Origin: CAUZEO01 sp963578625
GTDB lineage: Bacteria > Verrucomicrobiota > Kiritimatiellia > SLOV01
Length of the DNA stretch: 8,239 nt
NCBI GenBank assembly: GCA_963578625.1
Contig: CAUZEO010000240.1
Location: 1 to 8,239, forward strand
Direction of reading: 5' to 3'
Below, one piece after another: positions 1 to 7,100 of the stretch. The notes beneath the pieces were generated by a model. The model was not told where the DNA came from. It worked only from the letters and a program-made list of their open reading frames with translations, and did no database searches. Each line of letters begins with the position of its first letter. Position 1 is the stretch's first letter. A program made the translations under genes and the position numbers.

Positions 1-195
1 CCCGTTGAAGGGCTGACGGTTCAGACCATCGAGATTGTCGACTTTCAGGTCACTATGATTAAAAAACACCACATGGGTGGAGTCTTGTCCCGTTACACCT
101 TTACAGACGGAACAGTGACATGTGTGGTTATCGATAGGATCACTATTTGAACTGGTGTGAACATGATCGCACCCTCCAGAATACGTACCGGACAT
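1..195 (-). CDS. GFA/CENP-V family zinc protein, N-terminal part (gene runs off left edge)
   Basis: Reading the minus strand from the ATG at 195-193 gives 65 residues open to the window edge: MSGTYSGGCDHVHTSSNSDP, then IDNHTCHCSVCKGVTGQDST, then a stretch rich in V/F/D/L. The CHCSVC motif (C26, C28, C31) followed by K-x-x-T-G is the zinc-binding signature of the GFA fold, the family of glutathione-dependent formaldehyde-activating enzyme and centromere protein V. In that family a first C-x-C plus a late C-x-x-C hold a structural zinc, while the C-x-C-x-x-C triad holds the second zinc. Here the first pair reads C9-D10-H11, so His may replace a Cys; the late C-x-x-C lies outside the window. The start is fixed by GGAGGG eight bases upstream. 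Most bacterial members have no proven substrate, so I assign only the family. It lies downstream of the MFS gene on the same strand, with its own promoter. Confidence 0.8.
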   Translation of the reverse strand, partial: MSGTYSGGCDHVHTSSNSDPIDNHTCHCSVCKGVTGQDSTHVVFFNHSDLKVDNLDGLNRQPFNG

Positions 196-203
196 AGCTC
201 ATT

Positions 204-209
204 CCCTCC
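204..209 (-). promoter_or_regulatory. Shine-Dalgarno of the GFA gene
   Basis: The minus strand reads GGAGGG here, eight bases before the ATG at 195-193. This near-perfect site chooses that ATG over the out-of-frame ATG seven bases further upstream. Confidence 0.75.
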
Positions 210-232
210 ATTTTTATGGCAAGATACCGTTG

Positions 233-261
233 ACTATAAAAGCCGACGAACTGACTGTAAG
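233..261 (-). promoter_or_regulatory. Sigma70-type promoter of the GFA gene
   Basis: On the minus strand, CTTACA (261-256, four of six matches to TTGACA) is followed after 17 bases by TATAGT (238-233, five of six matches to TATAAT). Transcription would begin near 226, leaving a leader of about 30 bases that contains the Shine-Dalgarno. The last -35 bases overlap the palindrome at 260-276, so the site may be regulated. Confidence 0.55.
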
Positions 262-276
262 GCTACAGCATAGCCT
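260..276. repeat. 17-bp hairpin palindrome AGGCTA-N5-TAGCCT
   Basis: Perfect 6-bp arms (260-265 and 271-276) surround a 5-base centre, CAGCA on the plus strand. It lies between the MFS stop codon and the GFA start and overlaps the GFA -35 box. It could be an operator or the 3' hairpin of the MFS transcript. No T-run follows it on the minus strand (TTACAG), so a classical intrinsic terminator is unlikely. Confidence 0.4.
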
Positions 277-332
277 ATGATAATAGGGCGAGAGCACCTG
301 AAGTCCATCTTTTATTGCTGCTCCTGCGGAAG

Positions 333-1889
333 CTATCCATGGTCCAGTTGCACCGGCTGATACCCGCCCCTCCGCCGGTTCCAAACCATCAAAGCAAGAT
401 AGAAAACCAGCATCAGGGTCGGGAGAATCACGACCTTGCGCAGTGCCGTCGCTTTGGCCTCGGTTCTGACTTCCTCTACGAGGCCTTCCCCCGCCTCTCC
501 CAGCGCGTCAAGCTTCTCCTGGTCTATCGCGCGGTACGGGCCGAACAAACTGGATCGTTCCTCTCCCAGAACTTGCTGCTCCAACGCCACACTTTCGTTA
601 ACTAGAGCTGACTCGATCGTAGAATTCTGCACGTACCCGAGCCAGGGCCCGCCCAGAATCCCCACTCCCAGCATTCCCACGCCGGCGATCGCATTCAGGG
701 TCAGTGCTCCGCCTTTGGGAAATTGTTCCGCGATCACTCCCAGGGTTGTGGGCCAGAAAAAGCACTGGCCCGCTCCGTAGATCGTCGATGCGATCAGGAT
801 GGCGAGTGCAGCGCTGGTGGAGATGCTCGACAGCCAGAGGATCCCGGCAATCACCATCACGCAACTGACCGCCAGGACGCCCAGCGGGCTGAGCCGGGTC
901 ACTTTCATAATCGGCCCCACCAGGAAGCGCAGAACGGTCATGATCGTCGCGGTGTAGACCAGGATCCACCCGGCGCTGAGTCCGATCAATTCCATGGCCG
1001 GCGCCATCAGGTCCTTGATCCAGCCGTCGGTCCCCAACTCGGTGGTGGCCAGCAACAACATGACCAAGAGGAACAGGATGTAGAGCGGGCGCCCGATCAC
1101 CGCTTTCACGCGAATCCCCGTCCCGAATCCGACCACCGCGGCCAGTCCCACGAACAGGTATGCCCGCGGATCAGGAAACGTGATTGCTTCGGTCATAAAG
1201 AATCCGGTCAAAACCCGGCCCAGTTCCACGAACATCATCACGAACACGATGAACAGCCCGAGGCCGCCCGCCTCCGCCAGCATATCCCGGTACGAGACCC
1301 CCGCGGCCACCCGCTCATTGACGGGAAACCTGCACTTCAAAAACATGATCCCGTAGACCACGACCGGGATGAAGATCAACGCGACCTTGATCTTCCAATG
1401 CATCCCCATCGCATTCAACGCGATGGTCAGCACCCCCGCCAGCGCCAGCCCGGCCGGCCACCCGGCATGCAGGATATTGAGCCACTTTGTTTTGCTCTTC
1501 GATTTTATGGTGGCAATAACCGGATTGATCACCGCCTCGATGGCCCCGTTGCCGAGGGCTCCCACGAACGCCGCCCAATAGAGTGAATGATATCCAGTGG
1601 CCAAGATTGTCATCACCCCCGAGACAAGGTGGCAAACCAAGGCGAACCACATTCCCGCCTTGTAGCCGATCCGGTCGATGAACAGGCTGATGAGCACAAT
1701 GCTGATGGCGAAGGGCCACAGCCCCGCCCCGAAGATCTCGCCGACCTGGACCGGCTCCAACCCGAACTCCTTCCCCCAGTCATCCAGCATGAAAGCCCGG
1801 CTGATGAACCCGAACGAAGTCGCAACCAGCGACACGAAACAAGTCCAGAACAGGAACGAGTGCGATTCTCCGGTGCGATGATCCCTCAC
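333..1889 (-). CDS. MFS transporter, sugar-porter-like, with long extracytoplasmic loop
   Basis: Inner-membrane transporter of 518 aa. Hydrophobic segments start at about residue 12. Family-like signatures are GNGAIEAVINP (113-123) in TM4 and LNILHAGWPAG (137-147) in TM5, resembling the fucose-permease-like MFS proteins common in Planctomycetes and Verrucomicrobia. I count about 14 hydrophobic helices, which suggests an extra pair between the two six-helix halves. Residues about 421-484 form a hydrophilic, Glu-rich segment between the last two helices, predicted to face the periplasm; the tail is short and basic (NRRRGGYQP). The start is GTG at 1889-1887, chosen because AAAGGAGA lies seven bases upstream; no better in-frame ATG exists near it. 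Substrate is not determinable from sequence; a sugar or small organic acid is inference. It is transcribed divergently from the peptidase gene and is followed by the GFA gene after 137 bases. Confidence 0.88.
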   Translation of the reverse strand: MRDHRTGESHSFLFWTCFVSLVATSFGFISRAFMLDDWGKEFGLEPVQVGEIFGAGLWPFAISIVLISLFIDRIGYKAGMWFALVCHLVSGVMTILATGYHSLYWAAFVGALGNGAIEAVINPVIATIKSKSKTKWLNILHAGWPAGLALAGVLTIALNAMGMHWKIKVALIFIPVVVYGIMFLKCRFPVNERVAAGVSYRDMLAEAGGLGLFIVFVMMFVELGRVLTGFFMTEAITFPDPRAYLFVGLAAVVGFGTGIRVKAVIGRPLYILFLLVMLLLATTELGTDGWIKDLMAPAMELIGLSAGWILVYTATIMTVLRFLVGPIMKVTRLSPLGVLAVSCVMVIAGILWLSSISTSAALAILIASTIYGAGQCFFWPTTLGVIAEQFPKGGALTLNAIAGVGMLGVGILGGPWLGYVQNSTIESALVNESVALEQQVLGEERSSLFGPYRAIDQEKLDALGEAGEGLVEEVRTEAKATALRKVVILPTLMLVFYLALMVWNRRRGGYQPVQLDHG

Positions 1890-1895
1890 GTGAGG

Positions 1896-1903
1896 TCTCC
1901 TTT
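1896..1903 (-). promoter_or_regulatory. Shine-Dalgarno of the MFS gene
   Basis: The minus strand reads AAAGGAGA here. The AAGGAG core is seven bases from the GTG at 1889-1887. The strength and spacing of this site support the non-ATG start. Confidence 0.75.
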
Positions 1904-1908
1904 AATGG

Positions 1909-1934
1909 CTTGGTTCAGTTTGCTACTCACCAAG
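1909..1934. repeat. Inverted repeat CTTGGT-N14-ACCAAG upstream of the MFS gene
   Basis: Perfect 6-bp arms at 1909-1914 and 1929-1934 lie just upstream of the MFS Shine-Dalgarno. If transcribed they could form a leader hairpin, or they could be a two-half-site operator. Arms of 6 bp are common by chance, so the call is weak. Confidence 0.25.
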
Positions 1935-1978
1935 TTAACCTTACAACTGCATGAGCGCCACCGCAATGGCGGAGAGGA

Positions 1979-1992
1979 CCCATTTAAACGGG
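1979..1992. promoter_or_regulatory. Possible operator, near-palindrome CCCATTTAAACGGG
   Basis: The 14 bases are symmetric around TTTAAA with one mismatched pair (A/C), giving the form CCC-N-TTTAAA-N-GGG. It sits about 90 bases upstream of the MFS start, a reasonable place for a transcription-factor site controlling uptake. No regulator gene is in the window, so this is inference from symmetry and position only. Confidence 0.25.
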
Positions 1993-2368
1993 TAGCCAGG
2001 ATGCCGGCGCTCCCATGATGAGGAGGTAGAGAAGACTGACCAGGGCTGCGGGCGAAACTTCCGGGATCGGGCACGAATGTCGCTTCTGACATAAGGCCTC
2101 ATCATGACCAATTCATTATCGGGAACGGCGGGGACCGCTCCAGAAATGCCACAACCTCGTGAAAAGCATGAAGATATCAATTTGGAGACGGGGGTCCCCG
2201 TCGTATTGAGAATGGATGGGTCGTGAGAGGACCCTATCGGAGCGACAGCTTAATTCAGCGGCATTCTCGACCCCAGCAATACAAACCCATCAGAAACTTC
2301 CACGGAAGACTTCGCCATTAACTGCGTTGGCGAGGTTGACCATCCGGCATGGATCGATGTAGTTCACG

Positions 2369-3471
2369 ATGATGATTCGATCCGACCGCCTGCTTGAAAC
2401 GTTTCTGATCCTCTGCCGCATCAACAGTTTTCATCCGAAGGAAGAGGAGGTGATGCAGGTGCTCCGCTCCCGGTTGGCCGACGCCGGCGTCGAAGTGACG
2501 GCGGACGAGATCGGAAACCTGCTGGGATACTGGCCGGGCACCGGGGGGCGCGCAGAAGACGACTCCGTGATGCTGAGCGCCCATGTCGATACCATCCTGC
2601 CGACGCATGAATTGGAGCCGGTGGTCCGCAATGGCGCAGTGTGGTCGGACGGTTCGAGCGCGTGCTAGGCGCAGACGACAAGGCGGCCGTGGCGGCGATT
2701 CTTGAAGGGATTGAGGCGATCGCGGAGAACGGTATCGCACATCCACCGGTCGAAGTGCTGCTGACTGTCGGAGAAGAAGTGGGACACATCGGCTCGAAAG
2801 CATTCGATGTGACTCGTCTGAAATCTAAAATCGGATTCGTGCCCGATTCCGGCGGCCCGGTGGGACAGATTATCCTCGCATCACCGTGGGCCCAGCACAT
2901 CACGGTGACGTTTCACGGTCGGGGAGCCCATGCCGGCATCGAACCGGAGAACGGCCGCAGCGCCCTGGTCATGGCGGCCCGGGCCGTCGCGGCGCTGCCC
3001 TGGGGACGGCTGGACGAAGATACAACCGCCAACGTTGGCAAGATCACGGGCGGGGAGGCTCCAAATGTCGTTGCGTCGGAGGCGGAGATCAGTTTCGAGG
3101 TGCGCAGCCTGGACGAGGCGAAGCACCGGCAGGCTATCGACCACATTCTCACGATCTGCGAACAGGCCGCGCGGGAGCTCGGCGGATCCATCTCGCACAC
3201 TGTGACTATCCGCATATGCGGGTTTCGTTTCGATGAAACGGACCCGATCGTCGAGCGCGCCAGGTCGGCCGTCCGTGCCGCCGGTCTCAAACCAAGCTGC
3301 ACCGTATCCTGTGGCGGCAGCGATGCCAACGAACTGAACGCTAAAGGGCTGCCGACACTAGTGCTGTCGGTTGCCTATCGCGACATTCACAGCAAGGAAG
3401 AGTCCATGCCGATCGATCAGCTGGAAGCACTGGGAAACGTGTGCGTTGCATTGATGCTGGGGAAAATTTAA
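2369..3471 (+). pseudogene. M20 metallopeptidase (peptidase T/YqjE-like), single-base frameshift
   Basis: Cytosolic zinc-dependent aminopeptidase or tripeptidase family. The reading frame from 2369 ends at the stop codon 2666-2668 (SDGSSAC-stop), while the rest of the protein continues in the -1 frame to 3471. Adding one base near 2660-2662 joins SDGSS-x-VLGADDKAAVAAILE without a gap and yields 367 aa, the usual family length. In corrected numbering all metal and catalytic residues are present: H72 and D74 (SAHVDT), D103/D104 (GADDKA), E136/E137 (VGEEVG), D160 (VPDSGG) and H341 (DIHSKEE). The dimerisation-domain motif GAHAGIEPENGRSA (with H188) and CGGSDANELNAKG are also intact. Two adjacent ATGs open the gene (2369, 2372) without a clear Shine-Dalgarno. 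Apart from one base there is no decay, so this is either a very recent mutation or a sequencing/assembly error. Confidence 0.85.
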
Positions 3472-3479
3472 AAGTCGGT

Positions 3480-3635
3480 ATGGCTGTCATTGGCTCGAAC
3501 GAACTTGCGATTGAAGGGGGCGCGCCGGTGCGCGACTCGAAGAGCCGGCCGTGGCCCGTCTGGCTTTCGCGCTTCGCTTGCTTCGGCGAGACAAGCCGCC
3601 GTCTCCAAATTCATATCTCGTGCTTTTCAGGATGA
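3480..3635 (+). pseudogene. Truncated DegT/DnrJ/EryC1/StrS aminotransferase, N-terminal remnant
   Basis: The ATG at 3480, eight bases after the peptidase stop, opens a frame of 51 residues. Residues 1-28 end with LAIEGGAPVRDSKSRPWPVW, the characteristic start of PLP-dependent DegT-type sugar aminotransferases (pattern LAI-x-GG-x-PVR ... PWPxW). From about 3564 the similarity stops and the frame runs through unrelated sequence to a stop at 3633-3635. No later part of the enzyme, such as the PLP-lysine region, appears before the tRNA. The peptidase and this gene were probably one operon. The remnant looks like the product of a deletion or of an intergenic repeat invading the gene. The N-terminal match is short, so the family call is fair rather than certain. 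Confidence 0.6.
3558..3600. repeat. GC-rich, partly self-complementary repeat-like segment at the aminotransferase breakpoint
   Basis: GTCT (3558-3561) and AGAC (3589-3592) bracket a run of CGC/CTTCG/CTTGC words that can fold imperfectly back on itself. It starts exactly where the DegT-type protein match ends. It resembles short palindromic intergenic elements, but no second copy is present in this window, so its dispersed nature is inference. Confidence 0.3.
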
Positions 3636-3867
3636 TGGGGCAAGCTCTACCCATTCGCTGCTTCATGACCTTTCCCCTGTACAGCTCGGGTTTGGAAGCG
3701 AAACTAAACTCAGGGTGCACGGTTCAATATTCTTAGTGAAATGTTAAAGGAGCTCGACGCGACGGACTGCAAAATTTTGTAAGGATTAGGCAGGGCTAAA
3801 TACTATATAGCAAATTTCCCACTATCTTTGGAAAAAATCAAAATCCGCTTGCCCTGAACCGTGCATC
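3636..3867. other. Intergenic region upstream of tRNA-Arg, no supported gene
   Basis: Composition changes from GC-rich to AT-rich at about 3720. I see no coding sequence. It contains the inverted pair TGCACGGTTCA/TGAACCGTGCA (3716-3726 and 3855-3865), a 10-bp palindrome CAAAATTTTG (3770-3779), and A/T tracts around 3790-3842 that could act as an UP element for the tRNA promoter. Confidence 0.5.
3716..3865. repeat. 11-bp inverted repeat pair enclosing about 128 AT-rich bases
   Basis: TGCACGGTTCA at 3716-3726 is the exact reverse complement of TGAACCGTGCA at 3855-3865. Together they span 150 bases, the size of a small non-autonomous element. No target-site duplication is visible at the outer ends. 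An 11-bp match this close is unlikely by chance within such a short region. The right arm lies directly in front of the tRNA -10 box. Confidence 0.4.
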
Positions 3868-3873
3868 TATACT
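3849..3873 (+). promoter_or_regulatory. Probable tRNA-Arg promoter (-10 TATACT)
   Basis: TATACT (3868-3873) matches five of six -10 consensus bases and would start transcription near 3880, about 12 bases before the mature tRNA. There is no good -35 at 16-18 bases. TTGCCC at 3849-3854 is too close to this -10 (13 bases) and would only fit the weaker TAATAA at 3873-3878 (18 bases). The AT-rich run upstream may compensate. Confidence 0.4.
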
Positions 3874-3891
3874 AATAAATAGTAGCGCAAT

Positions 3892-3968
3892 GTACCCGTA
3901 GCTCAATTGGATAGAGCATCTGACTACGGATCAGAAGGTTCGGGGTTCGAATCCCTGCGGGTACGCCA
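3892..3968 (+). tRNA. tRNA-Arg (anticodon ACG)
   Basis: A full cloverleaf of 77 bases. The acceptor stem is GTACCCG/CGGGTAC with discriminator G and encoded CCA (3966-3968). The D-stem is GCTC/GAGC around AATTGGATA. The anticodon stem is TCTGA/TCAGA with loop CTACGGA, anticodon ACG at 3926-3928. The variable loop is AGGTT, and the T-arm is CGGGG-TTCGAAT-CCCTG with one G-T pair. In bacteria A34 of this tRNA is deaminated to inosine by TadA, so it reads CGU, CGC and CGA codons for arginine. Confidence 0.97.
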
Positions 3969-3988
3969 GTTTATCGGGTCAGCAAGCG

Positions 3989-3993
3989 AAGGA
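3989..3993 (+). promoter_or_regulatory. Weak, distant Shine-Dalgarno of the large secreted protein
   Basis: AAGGA lies 14 bases before the ATG at 4008, longer than the usual 5-9. No better site is closer, and no other in-frame start lies between the tRNA and 4008. Translation initiation may be weak or leader-independent. Confidence 0.35.
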
Positions 3994-4007
3994 ACACCGC
4001 TCGTACC

Positions 4008-4103
4008 ATGCATCGGACGCGAACCAACCTTTTCGTGAATCGACTTGCGATCGTTGTCTTTACCCTTTCCTCCTGCATTTTCCCGGTCCGTCCCGCGCAA
4101 GCT
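4008..4103 (+). other. Signal peptide of the 1327-aa protein
   Basis: Residues 1-32. The n-region has four Arg, the h-region is LAIVVFTL, and cleavage is predicted after AQA (30-32). If LSSC acts as a lipobox, the mature protein would instead begin at Cys23 as a lipoprotein. Confidence 0.75.
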
Positions 4104-7100
4104 GATCCTCCGGCGGTTCCAAACCCGTTTTTATGCATATACGGACATCACGGTGGCGCCGGGGTGACGGATGCGTTCAGAGATTTCATTCCACCTTTCA
4201 ATGTGATCGAGGGAACGAGTAACGATGCGGTCTTCATTAACGAACTTCGAGCCCAGGGGAAAATCTACGCCGCCCATGTTAACAATCTCTCCTCGGCCAC
4301 GACCGCCGATCTTGTCGCGGCCTGGCGGGCCCCTTTCGATAACACGCTGGGCGGGCAGTTGGCGGGCGGATACGATGCGATTGCAATCGATGAGTTGCAT
4401 TCCGCCGCTACCGATGGGACGGCACAGTCCGGCCGGGTTATCGCGGCGCTCCAACAACTACGCTCGCTGTATCCGGACAAGCTGATTTTCGTCGCGGCAG
4501 TCTGGCAGTACGCCCAAAACAGCGAGAACTACGTGAATCTACTGAACGCGGTCAATGACTACACCGACATGCTGATGCTCGAGAAGTACATGCGCGAGGG
4601 CAATCTCTCCTACCGGTCCGTCTCGTATGCGGACAAACTCAAGGCCGCCGTGCCCGGCATACTGAGCAAGAGCGTATTCGGTTTATACATCGCTCAACAC
4701 GGCTTTGTCGCAGATGACAGATGGGACGTGGGATATTGGGGCATGCTCGACGAGCAAATCCATCGCATCAGGAATGACAGCGACGCCTCGACCATGCCCG
4801 GACTGATGTTCTGGGTATACTATCGGACGGAAACGGAGCTCACACCCGACTATTGCGCGCGGCTTTGCGATCATTACTACGTCCAGGGCAACACCAGCTA
4901 TCTCGGGGATGGACAAACCACGCAACTCATCTCAAATTCAGGCTTTGATTCGAGCACTTCGGGCTGGGTTTTAGCCCCGGGGTCCGGGGGGATCCTGACG
5001 CGATTCGATTACGGGAGCGAGGGGGTTCGGTCAGATCATTCCGCCGACCCTATACGCAATATGGGACAGGGCCCGTCCTACGTGTCTCATGGATCCCATG
5101 GGTTGAAGATGGTGCGCGGGAGCACCCACAGCGAGGCATCCTATCAAATCAACGTGGACACCGACCTGACTTACACCGTTTCGGCCTGGGTCCTGGCGAA
5201 TGTGAACAACACCCGGGCCAAGGTCACGGTAACCGAGTCGAACGGCGCCTTCATCGAGGCCGAGGAGATCACCCACGCACAGACGATTGATTATGCCCGA
5301 ATCGCATTTAACTTCGTGCCGACCTCAAGCCCGGTGAAGATCGTATTGAGTGACGAGTCCACATCCCCGGGCAGAATCCTCTACTGGGATTTTGTGGAAC
5401 TCGAGGACGCTTTTCCCGCCAGGGCCGGACCTCCTGCTCAGGAGCCGGACTTCGACTTTACCTGGGGAGCCTCCACCGGGTTGTTTTTTCCAGCGCCTTC
5501 GTCCGGCATCCTGCCGAACCTGGGCGACGAAGTTCTTGCGCAGCTCTACCTGGCGCCGGACCACCAGATCGACGGCGAGATTCTTCCGGGTGGCGGAACC
5601 AACGGTGATGATATCGTCCTCGATAGCTTCGTGGTACGGAACAATGGCGCCGCGCTGGAGGAGTTTGGAACTTTCCAGAAGCAGTTCCAGGCACCATTCC
5701 AGGATGGAACAATATACATCGTCATTTTTTCGTCAACCTCTCCAGTTGGCGGGGATCGATACTACCGGGGGCCGGGCCTGGCCGCAACGGATGCGGATAC
5801 CCTCACGGGAATATTCGATATGAATGTCGGCCCGGAGTCCGGCAATACCTGGACCGAAACCATCATGCCGCCGGACCCTCAACTCCTCGTTCGACACATC
5901 GCGAGCTGGGGGTTTCTGGACGAAAATCAGGTTCCGATCCTACCGAACGTAGGAGACGAAGCCCTGGTGCAGCTCATTTTTTCACCGGATGGCGTGGGCG
6001 ATATGATCCTCCCCGGCGGGATACCCGACGATAACGACGTTGTGCTGGACGCCAGGATCGTTCGTAATAATGGCGCATTGTTTGAGGAGTACGCTTTTTT
6101 CGCCCGCAAGTTTTTTCTCGGCCCTTTCCAGCCCGGATTCATCTACGGGATCGTTTACGAGGGTGCCGATCCACAGAACGGGCAGCGGTTCTATGCCGGG
6201 CCGATGGTGCCTACCGAGTCCGGCACTCAGGCTTCTCCAAACCAGATTTTTTACGACACGAACGGGGATCCCATCAACGGAAACACCTGGAACGGAACCG
6301 TCGAGACGCAGCCGTTGATGCTGATCGATTGGAGGGGAGGCGCCGGATTTATCGATGACCAGGAAAATCCGATTCTGCCGAACGTGGGTGACGAAGCCCT
6401 GGTGCAACTCGTCTATTCACCGGATGGCGTGGCTGACCGCATATTATCCGGCGCCCAGATGGCCAACGATGACTTTGTGATCGATGCGACAATCGTGCGC
6501 AATAACGGTGGGCTGTGGGAGGAATACGGCTTGTTCGATTGGATTCATTACCAAGGACCTTATCTGCCCGGATTCATTTACGCCGTCGCCTATGAGAACA
6601 CCAATCCGCTATTGGGCGCGCGGTACTATGCCGGGCCGATGCAGGCCACGGTGGAGATCCCTGCAGCGATTCCGGCTCCAACCACCTACGAGATGAACAT
6701 CGATTTCTTATTGGGGGATGCGTGGAACGGGGCGGTGTCGCAGTTGTTCATGCATTATCAATGGAGCGCTTCGTTCGGTTTCGTAGACGGACAGGGATAT
6801 CCGATCCTGCCCAACGGGGGCTCCCAGGCGCTGATCCAGTTGATCTACTCGCCTGATGCGGTGGCGGACCAAATTCTTTCCGGCGGCGTGCCCGACGGCA
6901 ATGACACCACTCTGTTTTCTTCCTTCACTCAGAACAGCGGCGGATTCCGCGAGGAGTATGGTTTCTTCGGGCCCTACCGCGTTTCGGGTGCCTACCAACC
7001 CGGGTTTGTCTATGGGGTGATTTACGAAAGCGGGAATCCGCAATCCGCGGACCAGTACTACGCGGGAGCGTTGCAGGCGACCACGGAGAACGAATCTTCC

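Larger units (their letters stand above)
1890..2368. other. Divergent intergenic region (479 bases), no supported gene
   Basis: This lies between the divergent MFS and peptidase genes. Short open frames on both strands have no recognisable family content and no good ribosome-binding sites. It holds the MFS leader, the 14-bp near-palindrome at 1979-1992 and the GC-rich near-palindrome at 2187-2202. I found no convincing -10/-35 pair for either flanking gene. Confidence 0.5.

Noticed and set aside
1..150. Plus-strand open frame ending in TGA at 148-150
   Set aside because: It is antisense to the minus-strand GFA-family frame, which has a recognisable zinc motif, a strong Shine-Dalgarno and a promoter.
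723..1586. Long plus-strand open frame opposite the MFS gene
   Set aside because: Its product is rich in His, Asp, Gln and Arg with no domain, as expected for the antisense frame of a GC-rich membrane-protein gene.
2640..2668. Programmed -1 ribosomal frameshift in the peptidase
   Set aside because: There is no X-XXY-YYZ slippery heptamer and no evident downstream stimulatory stem, and M20 enzymes are not known to use recoding.
2318..2903. Minus-strand open frames opposite the peptidase
   Set aside because: They are antisense to conserved M20 motifs and have Pro/Arg/Ser-rich, domain-free translations.
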